Source: Trichomonas tenax (Eukaryota; Parabasalia; Trichomonadida; Trichomonadidae). Taken from it: a stretch of 55,854 bases of DNA. The notes under the pieces are model-generated. The model was not told where the DNA came from. It saw only the letters and a list, made by a program, of their open reading frames with translations, and searched no databases. The translations under genes and the position numbers were made by a program. The first letter of the stretch is position 1. Each line of letters opens with the position of its first letter. The stretch is from assembly GCA_023091735.1 (NCBI GenBank), contig JALKBU010000248.1:1-55854 (forward strand), read 5' to 3'. Below, piece after piece: positions 1 to 9,949 of this stretch.

Positions 1-157
1 TTTAATAGGATACATATGCAGGTGATAAGCCATCATATTATCATCATCGCATTCAGCTTTATCTCACCCTTTTTAACAAAAGATTATTTAATTTTTTTAA
101 TCATAAATACTTTTGTTGCATTTTTTTATTGAAATAGAGACTTAGAGCTATTTTAAT
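1..157. repeat. Dispersed repeat, copy 1 (cut by the window edge)
   Basis: Positions 1-109 match 15925-16033 almost base for base; I see one difference, A versus G near position 14. After that, copy 2 carries about 9 extra bases. Both copies then share a T-rich stretch and a 28-base block (130-157 here) that is present in copy 2 in the opposite orientation. Beyond the block the two copies are unrelated. The left end of the repeat is unknown because the window starts inside it. No coding function is recognised. Confidence 0.85.
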
Positions 158-2236
158 TCAGCAATTTAAATCTCATGGAGTCATGGAGATCCTCAAGTTA
201 AATAGTCAAATAAATGCTATAAACATACTCAGCACCCCCTGAAAAGCACCAATTTCTTATTAAAATAAATGGAAATACGAAATAAATTAAATTAATGCTT
301 TTTTAAAAATACAAAAACAGAGTCTCATATTCTTAAAATAATAATCTATAATCACACTGTTTATGAATGTATTAATTATAATTGATTTTGTTAACATATT
401 TATAAATTCTGAGATTTAATATAGGCTATATCGATATTATTAACATGCAGTTATACCTACAATAGATAAAAGAAGAGAAGAGCTTCCATCATCTTCCAAT
501 ACAAGATAGTGTTTGTTTAAGCAAAACCATATTGGATTAGCGGCTTGGTCTTTGTTTGCAGAGATATTATTGATACCACTGTAAACAGAACTCAAGAAAG
601 GCACGTAAATGTTTTATCAGATCAGATCTTTAGGGGGGTCACTCTTAAAAATCGCAAAACTCAAAAGAGTAAACGAGAAAAAAAATTCAAGGTTTAACCT
701 TTCACATAAATACATAATTTCTTAAACAATGTCAGTACTATATTAGAATTTGCATCTTAATAACAGAAATAAATAGAAATTTGGTAAATACTTATTAAAA
801 TAGCGAAATCGAAATAGTATTTTGATCAATTTTAGGAGTTTATGAGTAGTTATAGGAATAAAATGCCTGCATGTAGCCTGTATGCTTTGTTGGAGTTAAC
901 AAATTACGTCTTATCACACTAATTGCAAAGATATTTTTTATTTCGAAAAAGAAAGGACATATGTTATAATCAATGCAACAATCAACATCCAGGACATGAA
1001 TGCAGCAATACCTCTATTCTCGTTTATGGTAAGAGGCCTTAGTTAGAGTGGACCTACTTCTGTTTTGCAATTTCAGAATTTCAATATTTCTTTAATAAAA
1101 ATAAATAACATTCAAAGCATTTGATTTTTATATGCATACTAATGTTATGTTTAAACTAAGCATCATTAAGTATCATCTATATAAGCCTACGCAAGTTAAA
1201 AAAAGAAAGCTTTCATCGAAATACATCATTCATAAACTGCTTTTTAATCATTTAAAGTTTAAATTGGTTCTAATCTCCAATCGCTTTATGAACCCAAGTG
1301 AATAAATAACACAGTGTTATTCAACTTTGAAGTTGATCTATTGAATTATAATATTTATTTAGAGCTTTTATGTAAAGTGGCAAAATTCTCTTTTATAGAG
1401 CTAATAATTATGTACTTCTAAAAGCAAATAGCACTGGGTTTGAATTTATATATATGGTTAATGATAAAGTATAAATTTGTAATGTTTTTGAAGTCGAATC
1501 TTTTCATTTTTCGCATATTTTTGCTTTTCGAATTGGCTTTTAAAAATTATAATGTCTAACGCAGATAAAATTAAAAATCATTCTTTCAACTAAATGAATA
1601 ATAAGCATCTATGTCAGCAGTATTTATGTTAGTCCCGGAGATCCAATTAACATCATTCGAAAGTCATTTCCCAATATCAGAGGAGCTCCCGCACCAAAAG
1701 TGATAATACAAATTACCTTATTTTCCACAATTTGCAAAACAAGTTTTGCCACAATTTGTACTAAATTTCATTTGAAAAATATTTTAATCAAATCTTGATT
1801 GTTCATTGATTATTTACTAAATTATTTAGACATGATTGAAGCATCTATTATAGGTGAATCTGAAAGCACAAACACCCATTCCTCCAGTCCTATATCAATG
1901 AAATCTTTTCCTTCCAAATTAAACATTGGCAAAACTTGCAATATAGGCGTGATTGTTAGTAGCAATTGAAGTAACTATTGCGTATCAATCAAAAGTTGCA
2001 ATTTCAAATTAAAAGAAGAAAATCATTTGAAACATAAATTACTTGTCAAAAATTTTGTTTACATGTCATGCGATAAAAATAAGGTTACATTGTCTAAAAC
2101 AGCATTGAAATGGATTTAGCGAATTCGAATTTTAAAAACAGATAAAGCATTACGTTGTGGACCTATTTATGGAATATTTTCCTGACAAAAATGTAAAGTT
2201 TGGACGATAAAATATTCACAGGTTTTTATTTTGTAA
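158..2236. other. Gene-poor AT-rich DNA with decayed coding fragments
   Basis: No intact gene is visible. Three short stretches read like protein. One is on the minus strand at 440-618 and has its own entry. On the plus strand, two same-frame stretches at about 1595-1800 and 1802-1969 are separated by one TGA. The second of these begins with an ATG at 1832 followed by a Ser/Thr-rich reading of 45 codons. None could be assigned to a family. I read the region as intergenic DNA that has collected broken genes. Confidence 0.5.
440..618 (-). pseudogene. Coding-like C-terminal fragment, unknown family
   Basis: On the minus strand a frame of about 57 codons opens after a TAA near 620 and ends with TAA at 440-442. 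Its translation is balanced in composition, with motifs such as NKDQAANPIWFCLNKHY followed by an acidic/serine stretch and a hydrophobic tail ending in GITAC. The surrounding DNA gives Phe/Ile/Lys/Asn-rich noise in every frame, so this stands out. There is no ATG in the frame. It is probably the 3' end of a gene whose 5' part is lost. The family is not recognised. Confidence 0.35.
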
Positions 2237-3148
2237 ATGATGCAAACGCCTCAAAAGCCAGGAATCCTTCTCGCCGCTTCATACGCGTTGAGAGTCCACA
2301 CGTTCGACATCGCCACCGGGCAGTCGCTCGAGGAATTCGAAATATTGAACTCACAAGCAAATAGAATCGTTACAATCGGAAACGAACCAACATTCTTTGT
2401 CGGCGCTTACTCCTACATCTTCGGTTACGACTTCCAGGCGCGAAATCGTAAACATTCGCAGGGATTTATGAGCCACGAAGGAAATGTCACTGATATCATT
2501 GCAACACCAACGCAATTGCTTAGCTGCGGCGAAGATAAGACGATCAAAGTGTGGGACAGGCGCACGACAAAGGCATCAATCACAATCACAACGCCAAGTG
2601 CTTTAAATTCAATTATTTTAATGCCTTCGAATAACACTTGCACTGTCTGCGACGAGAACGGCGTCGTCAGTCTGTACGATCTCAGGCAGTCAGCACGCAT
2701 CCAGAAGACAGAATCTTCAAAAGTTCCGGTTAGATCACTCGCGATCGCGCCAGATGGCACATATTTCGTTGCTGCAAACCAGGATGGAACAACTGTTTGT
2801 TATTCAATCGAAGGTGACAGTTTCAAGGAACATTATAGAATTCAATCGCACAACGATACACAATTACGTTGTGCCGTTGCTCCAAACAGCAAGACATTTG
2901 CTACATCAGCTGCTGATAACAGTGCAAGAATTTGGAATATCGAGACTGGCGATATGAAACAATCTTGCATGGCTGGCGAGGCCCAGGAATGGACATGGGA
3001 TATAGCATTCACCGCTGATTCAGCTTATCTCTGCACAGGCGGAAGTGATTGCTCCTGCAGATTGTGGGACGTTGAAAATGGAAGAATGGTTATGCAGATG
3101 CCACAGCTTCCTAAGTGTGTCTCAGCAATTGCCATTCTTAATGCATAA
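2237..3148 (+). CDS. LST8: LST8-type WD40 protein (TOR complex subunit)
   Basis: A 303-residue WD40 propeller, the same size as known LST8/GbetaL proteins. Blades with the order and spacing of LST8 can be read: a VTDIIAT...SCGEDKTIKVWD blade, an ICDENG-like blade ending in VSLYDLR, an ATSAADNSARIWN blade, and a last blade with WTWDIAFTADSAYLCTGGSD and CRLWD. The WxWDxAFxADSAYL stretch is particularly characteristic of LST8. LST8 binds the TOR kinase domain and stabilises TORC1 and TORC2 in the cytoplasm and on endomembranes. Two ATGs stand in tandem at the start. An initiator-like TTCACA lies at 2215-2220, 16 bases before the ATG. The stop is part of TAAA, as expected of trichomonad 3' ends. 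A more generic WD40 role cannot be excluded but is less likely. Confidence 0.9.
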   Translation: MMQTPQKPGILLAASYALRVHTFDIATGQSLEEFEILNSQANRIVTIGNEPTFFVGAYSYIFGYDFQARNRKHSQGFMSHEGNVTDIIATPTQLLSCGEDKTIKVWDRRTTKASITITTPSALNSIILMPSNNTCTVCDENGVVSLYDLRQSARIQKTESSKVPVRSLAIAPDGTYFVAANQDGTTVCYSIEGDSFKEHYRIQSHNDTQLRCAVAPNSKTFATSAADNSARIWNIETGDMKQSCMAGEAQEWTWDIAFTADSAYLCTGGSDCSCRLWDVENGRMVMQMPQLPKCVSAIAILNA

Positions 3149-3312
3149 AAAACTATCCGGTGCAATTTTGTTGAATTTAACTTTAAAAATGAAAAATTTA
3201 TACTCTGTAAAAACAATTTTAATGAAAATCGTTTTAATTCGTATATATTGTTACAATAAACTAAATAACAAAAATTTATATTTGATTATAAACATAAAGA
3301 TTGTGAAGCATC

Positions 3313-3516
3313 TCATTTGTATCCTTTGGTATTGCTCCAGAAGCTTGAAACTGTCGTTTTTTGGTTCTGTTCTTTCAGTTTAGTTCGTTTTTGTGTAATT
3401 TCTGACTCTAGGTTCACTCTGTCTTTGTCATCGTCTGGCACTGAAACAGGGAAGTTATATGACGTGAGATCACTGCTGAGTCCAATAAAAAGATTGTCAT
3501 AATACTTTGCAGTCAT
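3313..3516 (-). CDS. Small acidic/helical protein, 67 residues
   Basis: This minus-strand frame is richer in G+C than its flanks and has an even amino-acid mix, unlike the overlapping plus-strand frame, which I reject. The N-terminal part is YYDNLFIGLSSDLTSYNFPV. A DDDK acidic patch follows, then a charged, probably helical segment rich in Glu, Lys and Gln, and a short tail ending in TKGYK. The ATG is preceded by TGACATTTTTTTTTGAAAA, which resembles the short 5' leaders of neighbouring genes. It lies convergent to LST8, 164 bases from the LST8 stop. No signal peptide or membrane segment is visible. The family is not recognised; a subunit of a larger complex is possible, but that is a guess. 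Confidence 0.65.
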   Translation of the reverse strand: MTAKYYDNLFIGLSSDLTSYNFPVSVPDDDKDRVNLESEITQKRTKLKEQNQKTTVSSFWSNTKGYK

Positions 3517-3847
3517 TTTTCAAAAAAAAATGTCATTTTTATGATTTTAAACTTTTCCATTTTTGCTTTTACATAGCAGTACATGCATATTTCTTCACTT
3601 TTTAAAATATATCTTCGGTAAAATTCCTTGAAAATATAAATTCAATTTTAAAAATGGAATTTATAGCATTAAGAAGTGTCTATTTTCCATGCCCTATTGA
3701 AGATTCAAATATGAATATATTGCAGCTTGGAATTTCAACAAAATGTTAAAATATATAATTGAATATTTACACATTAAAAGATAATTAATCTATGATACCG
3801 TGTCACATGGTATTGATTAGATAATATATTTCTTTCGTTGCATTATT

Positions 3848-6028
3848 TTAAAAAACATCAGGATGCTTATTTCTAATATCAGCCAATCTTATATCGATAT
3901 CTTTGATTGCAGGACCATAGTCTTTGACGTCGTTAAGAACTTCCACTTTTTCGGCCAAGTTCTCAAGATCACCAATGAGTTTAAATAGGACAGAATTCGA
4001 TCTATCTCTCCTCCATTTGGATTTTAATTTCTTTATGATATTGCCTAATTGTTCGCATCTGATCTTGAAGGTTTTAAGAAGTTGATCACGTTCATTGAAA
4101 ATGAGTGCATTTCGTCTCATCTCACTGACTTCATCGGCACTTGGTTTGTGATATTGATCGAATTTGTGACTCCATCTGCGATTGTCACAGATTGTATTGC
4201 ATGTTAAAATACCACTGTAATCGATGGAAAGCTCGATTGAGAATGATAATTCGCCTGCTGGTCTTGGAGGCAAATTGTCAATTGTCAAGCATCCGATATA
4301 TAAGTTCTCTGAAGCCTTAGTGCGTTCGCCTTGATAAATGTAAATATCGGCAAACCTCTGATTATCCTCAGAAGTTGAAAAGTTATCAACTCTCTTAGTG
4401 CATGGAAGAACTTCTCCGCTGTGAATGATGGGCGTGAATATATCACCTTTAATGTGTACTCCATATGATAGTGCAACTCTATCAATCAATACGATTTCTC
4501 TGTGAATACCTGGTCTTGGAGGACCCGGCATTTGCTCAGTGTCGGACATTGTGGATGATGAAGATTCGAATGCGTTGATATGTGAACGTGTGTTTGTTGT
4601 TGATCTGTGAAAGTCTTTTTCATCAGAGCTGGAATTGGCTGGTTGTTTATTTATCAAACAAGGCTTCTTATTAGAAGATGATTTACCTGGATTCTTCACA
4701 GGCTTTGGCGGTGGTGAACTTTCAGACGAAGGAATTTCGACGATTCCTCCACCGGCACAAGCTGCATCAACATCAATATCAGATGACTTATGAAGTCCGG
4801 ATTGTCTTGCGTCTTCACCAGATTCTGAGTTTCCACTGGGTTTACCTTGATTACGCTGTGCTTTGAGATAGAGGTTGTAGCAGTGGAGAGCAGCACCTCT
4901 TGCGACTTCAGTTTCTGGAGAAATTCCTTCAAGTGGGTTCTTATCGAAATAATTAGCAATAAGTTTCTTGATTGCAGGAATCTGCGAGGATCCGCCGACA
5001 CAAATAACGTCGTTAATCATATTCTTGTCGGTTCCTGTTTCACGAAGAATATCTTCAATTGGTTTGAGAGCTTTGTTGAAGAAATTGGCACACAATGAGT
5101 CAAATCCCCTGCGTCTTAGCTTATATACGATTTCCTTGCCTTGATAAAAGTCTGTAATAAGTAAATCTGCTGATTCTTGGTTTGAGAGATCTTTCTTGAT
5201 GTCTTCGCATCGGCGCTTGAGTTTGTAAAGAGCAATCTTTCCTTCTTTTGTATTTTCGTCGATCTTAAGATTGTTTTCGGATTCAAACTTAGATCTGAAA
5301 TAATCCACAAGAATGTTATCGATATCCTGTCCTCCAAAGTGTGGGTTACCCTTTGATCTGATGACTTCACACCTTTTATTTGTAATCAGGACAATTGAAA
5401 CGTCAAGTGTGCCACCACCAAAATCAAAAATGAGAGTCTTCGCTTCTGTGCCGCTATCAAGCTGCTCTGCATAACTTATGGCTGCTGCTGATGGTTCGTC
5501 AATCAAAGTGACATTTTTGAAGCCAGCAAATTCAAGTGCAGCTGCAAGCGTTCTTTCTCTTTGAGCATCATTGAAATAGGCTGGGATTGTAATAACAGCG
5601 TCAGTGATCTCCTGATTAATAGGTGTTTCAGCGCATTCCTTCAAATATTTCAATAAATGACCGGAAATTTCTTCTGGAGAAAGACGGTACATTTCCCCCT
5701 TGTATTTCACCTCAGCCTTTATGTTGTCATTGGGTCCAGCTGAAATTTTGAATGGCCAGTGTTTCATATCTTCTTGAATCACAGGGTCTGAGAATTTCCT
5801 TCCAATCATTCGCTTACTGTCAAAAATGGTGTTCGCTGAGTCAAACAATGCTATGTTTCGGGCATCATCACCAACAAGTTCCTCTTTATCAGTAAAGGCA
5901 ACCATAGAAGGTGTCATAGGCTTCCCTTTGCTGTTCATGATGGGCCTCAGCATGTTCCTTTTCTCATCCCAAAGGTATATGCAGCAAAAAGTTGTACCAA
6001 GATCAATACCAAGGAAATAATTCGACAT
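3848..6028 (-). CDS. Divergent Hsp70-family chaperone with a long serine-rich linker
   Basis: 726 residues. Residues 1-385 form an Hsp70 nucleotide-binding domain: GIDLGTTFCC (phosphate 1), an ITIPAYFNDAQRE segment, IDEPSAAAISYA, FDFGGGTLDVS (phosphate 2) and VICVGGSSQIP (adenosine loop). The canonical hydrophobic DLLLLDV-type linker is absent. In its place residues about 388-508 are low-complexity, rich in Ser, Pro, Gly and Asn (SSESSPPPKPVKNPGKSSSN). A shortened substrate-binding beta domain follows (about 509-620, with ALSYGVHIKGDIFTPII and a LTIDNLPPRPAG segment), then a charged helical lid to residue 726. There is no EEVD or ER-retention tail and no signal peptide, so a cytosolic or nuclear location is inferred. 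The loss of the allosteric linker suggests altered coupling between ATP hydrolysis and substrate binding. Upstream, TTTCATAATTTTCC about 20 bases before the ATG is initiator-like. Confidence 0.92.
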   Translation of the reverse strand: MSNYFLGIDLGTTFCCIYLWDEKRNMLRPIMNSKGKPMTPSMVAFTDKEELVGDDARNIALFDSANTIFDSKRMIGRKFSDPVIQEDMKHWPFKISAGPNDNIKAEVKYKGEMYRLSPEEISGHLLKYLKECAETPINQEITDAVITIPAYFNDAQRERTLAAALEFAGFKNVTLIDEPSAAAISYAEQLDSGTEAKTLIFDFGGGTLDVSIVLITNKRCEVIRSKGNPHFGGQDIDNILVDYFRSKFESENNLKIDENTKEGKIALYKLKRRCEDIKKDLSNQESADLLITDFYQGKEIVYKLRRRGFDSLCANFFNKALKPIEDILRETGTDKNMINDVICVGGSSQIPAIKKLIANYFDKNPLEGISPETEVARGAALHCYNLYLKAQRNQGKPSGNSESGEDARQSGLHKSSDIDVDAACAGGGIVEIPSSESSPPPKPVKNPGKSSSNKKPCLINKQPANSSSDEKDFHRSTTNTRSHINAFESSSSTMSDTEQMPGPPRPGIHREIVLIDRVALSYGVHIKGDIFTPIIHSGEVLPCTKRVDNFSTSEDNQRFADIYIYQGERTKASENLYIGCLTIDNLPPRPAGELSFSIELSIDYSGILTCNTICDNRRWSHKFDQYHKPSADEVSEMRRNALIFNERDQLLKTFKIRCEQLGNIIKKLKSKWRRDRSNSVLFKLIGDLENLAEKVEVLNDVKDYGPAIKDIDIRLADIRNKHPDVF

Positions 6029-6736
6029 GAAAAAAATGTTGGAAAATTATGAAAAAAATTTTGATTTTTTTGACAATCTTGATTTCTGTGCCTATGATGG
6101 CTCTGTAGGCGATGGTATGCAGTTGTATTTTTTCTGGAAATTTTCGTTTTTGCCACAATAAATTTTCAGACTATCAAAAACAATCAAACACAAACTTACC
6201 ATCATTTAGAAAACTTCATAAATAACTCAATTTCAATTGCATAGCCCAAAATACCAAAAATTAAAATTCCATCCATATATCTCCATCACAACTTTGGCAT
6301 TATAATCATTTGTTGAAAGGTGTTTTATGTTTAGTTTAGAAAGCACTTAAACACACTTAATAATAAAATATTTTTGAAATTTTGAGGAAATAATATGATG
6401 ATATGTATATTTAACCAGCTAACTTCATTACACATAGCCCTTCAATTTCATGTATATTTATAATATTTAATGTACGCATACATAATAAGCATCTTTGATC
6501 AAAATATGCATAACCAATGTGGAATTGAAGAATAATATCAAACACAATTGTGTATTCTCATTATGTTTATGCTATATCTTATATCATATTCAATATTTTT
6601 TAGCAATTCAAATCAAATCATTTTCATCCTGTGTGTTTTGCTGACAATCTGTATAAGAAAACTCTGTTGAAACAATGTCTTTGTGTTCCTAAAATCTAAG
6701 CTACAATAACAATAATATATCTATCAAGTGATTGAA
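6029..6736. other. Intergenic region with nothing recognised
   Basis: AT-rich DNA between the Hsp70 start and the end of the RING gene reading. The stretch next to the Hsp70 ATG holds its probable promoter. A minus-strand frame beginning at 6156 overlaps the Hsp70 5' end in another frame and is His/Asn/Gln-rich; I do not believe it is a gene. No repeat or RNA gene was recognised. Confidence 0.6.
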
Positions 6737-7840
6737 TTATTTTTGAGCATCAGAATTATGTTTTAGTATATGTGCATAATAATTATAATTTAGCATAATA
6801 AAAACAAACAATATGAATATAGCTGAAGCGATGAAATATATTGATTTGACAATTTCTGTTTGGGACCAAATAAATATATGGCACAAATTCACTCCGTGGG
6901 TACATCTATTTGGAATCAATTTTGCTTCGAGAATAAAATTAATAAAAATAATCAAGATTAACAATTACAATGAAGCTAGGAGGAATACCAATGAAATGTG
7001 GCCATTTCCTATTTCTATTTTCTGGGGAAATTCAAATGCTTTTCGACAAAATGGACATTTTCCATTTATTGAAGCGCACTGCATAGCGCAGTTAAAGCAT
7101 ACTTTATGGTTACAATGCAAAAGTATTGCTTCCTCTATATCATCATAACAAACTTTGCAAATTGTTCCTTGTTTAGTTGTAATTCTGGTCAATAGTTTCT
7201 TTCTGTTGTTTAGGCAGTCTTTGAGAGCAGACTTGAATTCGATTAATAAATACCCGATCATTGCGATTTTGATTAGTATGTAAGGGTATAAAACTAATAT
7301 AGTTTTAACATGGTGGTAATAAAAGTCAAACCAAACCATAGTGTTTATAATAGTTCTTGCGAGAATAAATATTCGTTGATATATTCCAATCGATCCACAG
7401 CGAATGAAATCGACAGAAAATACGTTTAACTGTATAAGCAAGCACTGCGATGAAGCGGATATTGAAAAAATAAGTGTAGAATGAAGTAAAGCCTTGAAAT
7501 ATACGTCAATATAAGATTTGTATTCGAATGAATTAGAAAATTTATATGAAAGATACGATGTGACTGCAAATATTATCGCATAAAGTAATAAATTTGAATA
7601 TTTTTGATACGTCCATTCACTTGTTGTGAAATATTTCGATAATTTCTTGGTATTTATCGACTGGGTGATAGCGAATATTCCGAATGTACAAAACAGTCTG
7701 AGAAAAAGATGAGTATACTTAAATACCCATCTCATCACTACACCGAAAAAGCAGGCCATAGAAAACAGAGGAACAATGCGGGAGTACTTGTCTGTAATGA
7801 TCCAGTGAACCTTCTGTTTCTGTGGAGGTAAAAAAGCCAT
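6737..7840 (-). pseudogene. Multi-pass membrane RING-type E3 ligase gene with an in-frame TAA
   Basis: The ORF 7840-6965 encodes 291 residues. The first ~200 contain several hydrophobic segments, consistent with a multi-pass membrane protein. A C3HC4 RING finger follows at about residues 227-268 (CKVC ... LLHCNHKVCFNC ... CPFC). RING proteins of this build attach ubiquitin to membrane substrates, often in the ER. The hydrophobic segment after the RING (HISLVFLLASL) is interrupted by TAA at 6965-6967. The same frame then stays open for 75 more codons with further hydrophobic segments, down to 6737. The TAA therefore falls inside what would be a single membrane helix. Either the protein is naturally shorter (6965-7840), or this copy has gained a stop, or the stop is read through. 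The RING call is firm; the status of the extension is inference. Confidence 0.7.
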
Positions 7841-7890
7841 AAAATAAAAAAATTGTCAAATTTTTAGTTAATCTTTATAAAGATAAAAAA

Positions 7891-7962
7891 TGTCCCAGGC
7901 CAGAATCGAACTGGCCTCTGATCCGTGTCAAGGATCCATTCTAACCAATATACTACTGGGAC
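7891..7962 (-). tRNA. tRNA-Val (anticodon GAC)
   Basis: On the minus strand the sequence folds as a tRNA without an intron. The acceptor arms GTCCCAG and CTGGGAC pair perfectly, with A as the discriminator base. The D-arm contains the GTTAGAAT-type loop, the anticodon stem is GATCC/GGATC, and the loop TTGACAC places GAC at positions 34-36. The T-arm is GCCAG/CTGGC with the loop TTCGATT. GAC reads GUC and, by wobble, GUU, so the charge is valine. An A/T-rich run follows the 3' end. Box A and box B elements are internal. Confidence 0.93.
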
Positions 7963-8246
7963 TTTACATTTGCAAAGTAATGTGTTACATTATTCATTGA
8001 AATCCTTCATTTTTGCAATGTTTAAACATTTACAAACATATCACATCTTTAGATTTTTGTTAAACATGTAATATCTATATTTGTAAATTCTTGATTGCTG
8101 TATGAAATATGCTTCAGCCCTTCTATCGACGATAATTTTTCAGCGTATTCATTCGTTTGTTAAATTTGATCTATTGTTCAAATATTATGATATATTCAAG
8201 AAATACAGATGAAACTAATGTGCTATTTCACTGGTTTTATTATGAC
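7963..8246. other. Intergenic region with nothing recognised
   Basis: AT-rich spacer between the tRNA gene and the initiator of the coiled-coil gene. No ORF, repeat or RNA structure was supported. Confidence 0.6.
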
Positions 8247-8260
8247 TTCATTTTTCTTGA
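8247..8260 (+). promoter_or_regulatory. Initiator-like element directly before the 8261 ATG
   Basis: TTCATTTTTCTTGA abuts the ATG at 8261. It matches the trichomonad initiator pattern TCA(Py)(T/A), in which transcription starts at the A, giving a leader of about 11 bases. It supports 8261 as a true start. Confidence 0.65.
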
Positions 8261-8630
8261 ATGTATCAAAACGAATTGAGCAGTTTTTTAAATGTCGCTG
8301 AACCAAAGAATAATGAAGAGCTCAGATACACGATAAAGAAACTTGCATTGGATCTTAGAGCATTTATGGCCTTTGAAGCAGCTTCGAAACCTCAATATGA
8401 AAAATATGAAAAAGAAATAGTCGAATTACAGCACAAAGAGAAGCAACTGAAGGAAAAAAATACAATCTATTAACCAACAAAGCCAATTAGAAAGTTCAAG
8501 AATTATCACGAAAAATAGCGAAGAAGAGATCCTTGAATATCACAAAAGAATACAGGAAAAAGAGGCAGAATTAACATATCTTCTCGGAAAACGTCAGCAA
8601 CTTCTTAAAGATCTCGAATCACCTCCATAA
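8261..8630 (+). pseudogene. Small coiled-coil protein gene, split by a one-base shift in an A run
   Basis: The first frame runs 70 codons from the ATG at 8261 to a TAA at 8471-8473. Around 8454-8461 there is a run of seven A. Reading with one A fewer joins it to a second frame that continues as a charged heptad-like helix (HKRIQEKEAELTYLLGKRQQ) to TAA at 8628-8630, for about 122 residues in all. Both halves are Glu/Lys/Gln-rich with hydrophobic spacing typical of a coiled coil, so they almost certainly belonged together. Size and build resemble small coiled-coil subunits such as intraflagellar transport or prefoldin-type proteins, but no family was recognised. The shift may be a real lesion or a sequencing error in the homopolymer. 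Confidence 0.6.
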
Positions 8631-9000
8631 ATAAATTTAGTTTCGCCATCCAATAAACTTTCAGCAACACAACAAATCTCTCGTTGAACTTTGTTTCAAA
8701 AACAAAAAATCAAATTATCAAAATTTCATATTTAAGCATTGAAGAGCTCTCAATATTCTAACCATAAATGATGTCTCAATTTAATTACATACAGTGAACA
8801 AAAAATTATGATTACTGAAAAAATATTTCAAATTGAATTTCAAATTATCAATATATTTGCTATCTGATTTAGTAAAAATATAAATTTCCTAAAAGTAATT
8901 ATATCTAATTATTTGTTTTTCGTGTATCTTTAATATTAATGATGAAAATGAAAAATTGGTTAAAAGAATTCAAAAATATTTCGAGGAAGTTCCTTTTTAG
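8631..9000. other. Intergenic region with nothing recognised
   Basis: AT-rich spacer. The in-frame ATGs at 8939 and 8945 upstream of the RAD51-like gene are probably untranslated, because the initiator lies downstream of them. Confidence 0.55.
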
Positions 9001-9010
9001 TTCATTTTTC
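9001..9010 (+). promoter_or_regulatory. Initiator element deciding the RAD51-like start
   Basis: TTCATTTTTC immediately precedes the ATG at 9011 and matches the trichomonad initiator. Transcription from its A would make an mRNA starting only about 8 bases before 9011. This excludes the longer frame that begins at 8939. Confidence 0.7.
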
Positions 9011-9805
9011 ATGAATGAAAGAACAACATTGGACTTTGATTTAACGGAGCAACAAAAGCAGGCATTGGCAGACCATTACATATGGAGCTACAACACAATG
9101 ACGAAGTCTGATCAGGACTATATCGTTGAAAAATTATCATTGGGAAGTTTTGTCAAGCAGCAACCTACATTTTTAGTACCATCAGATCATTTAGTGTCGT
9201 ATACGTGTGGCTACGAGTCGATTGATTCTACATTTTCTCCATTAATTAGTGGAGTTGTTTCTGAAATATGTGGAATTCCTGGAAGTGGAAGAACTTCATT
9301 ATGTTTAAGATACGCAGAATCAATTTCTCGTCAATATTCTACGCTTTGGATCGATACTGAAGGGGCTTTGTGTGTTCCGAAAAAATTGAAGCTTCACGTA
9401 TTGAGAATTCTTGACCACCCGATGCTATTTTCGTTAGCGAGAACATTACCGAAAGTTGTTGAAAGTATTGGCAACGTTGGATTAATTGTTGTAGATTCGA
9501 TCGCAGCACCTTTACGTGGCCAAGCTGTTGACATGCAGGGTGATAGAACTTCAATGCTATGGGAATTCGTGAAAGTTTTGAAGTCAATTGCAGCATCTAA
9601 AGGAATTGCAGTTCTGATTACAAATCATTTGACAGCTGTTCCTTTCCATGGAAATACACCATCTTTAGGTCATTCTTGGTCTCATGCTTGCACACATCGT
9701 GTGGAGATCAAAAGATCGAGCACTGGACGAATACTAAGGGTTCTAAAATCACCATGCCTTCTTACCAACGACATTCCATTCGAGGAAGACTCATCATTCG
9801 TATAG
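9011..9805 (+). CDS. RAD51-family recombinase paralog with a Walker A arginine
   Basis: 264 residues from the ATG chosen by the adjacent initiator. A short N-terminal helical part leads into a RecA-fold core. The core has the Walker A motif GIPGSGRT at residues 88-95, an LWIDTEG strand, and the Walker B motif LIVVD at about 158-162 followed by SIAAPLRG. Then come a helix with the ASKGIAVLITNH segment and a GHSWSHACTHRVE strand, both typical of RAD51/DMC1/RAD51 paralogs. The invariant Walker A lysine is replaced by arginine. There is no N-terminal helix-hairpin-helix region of full-length RAD51, so a paralog (RAD51C/D, XRCC2/3 type) is the best reading. It should act in homologous recombination in the nucleus. 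The Lys-to-Arg change predicts weak or no ATP hydrolysis; that is inference. Confidence 0.82.
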   Translation: MNERTTLDFDLTEQQKQALADHYIWSYNTMTKSDQDYIVEKLSLGSFVKQQPTFLVPSDHLVSYTCGYESIDSTFSPLISGVVSEICGIPGSGRTSLCLRYAESISRQYSTLWIDTEGALCVPKKLKLHVLRILDHPMLFSLARTLPKVVESIGNVGLIVVDSIAAPLRGQAVDMQGDRTSMLWEFVKVLKSIAASKGIAVLITNHLTAVPFHGNTPSLGHSWSHACTHRVEIKRSSTGRILRVLKSPCLLTNDIPFEEDSSFV

Positions 9806-9949
9806 ATTTTTTTGTATAAATTAAATTATCTTTGTAAATATTAAAATATGACTATGTTTGCAATATGATATTCTTTTTTTGGTTCAGAAAATAATGTAAT
9901 TTCGATATAAAAAAAAGTACAACATTTAATTATAATATTATAATTTTCT

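Noticed and set aside
5947..6156. Minus-strand frame overlapping the Hsp70 start, with His/Gln-rich beginning
   Set aside because: It overlaps the Hsp70 N-terminus in another frame, has no recognisable domain, and its front part is AT-rich leader.
6813..7148. 111-codon plus-strand frame opposite the RING gene
   Set aside because: It is antisense to the RING finger, whose Cys/His pattern is clear.
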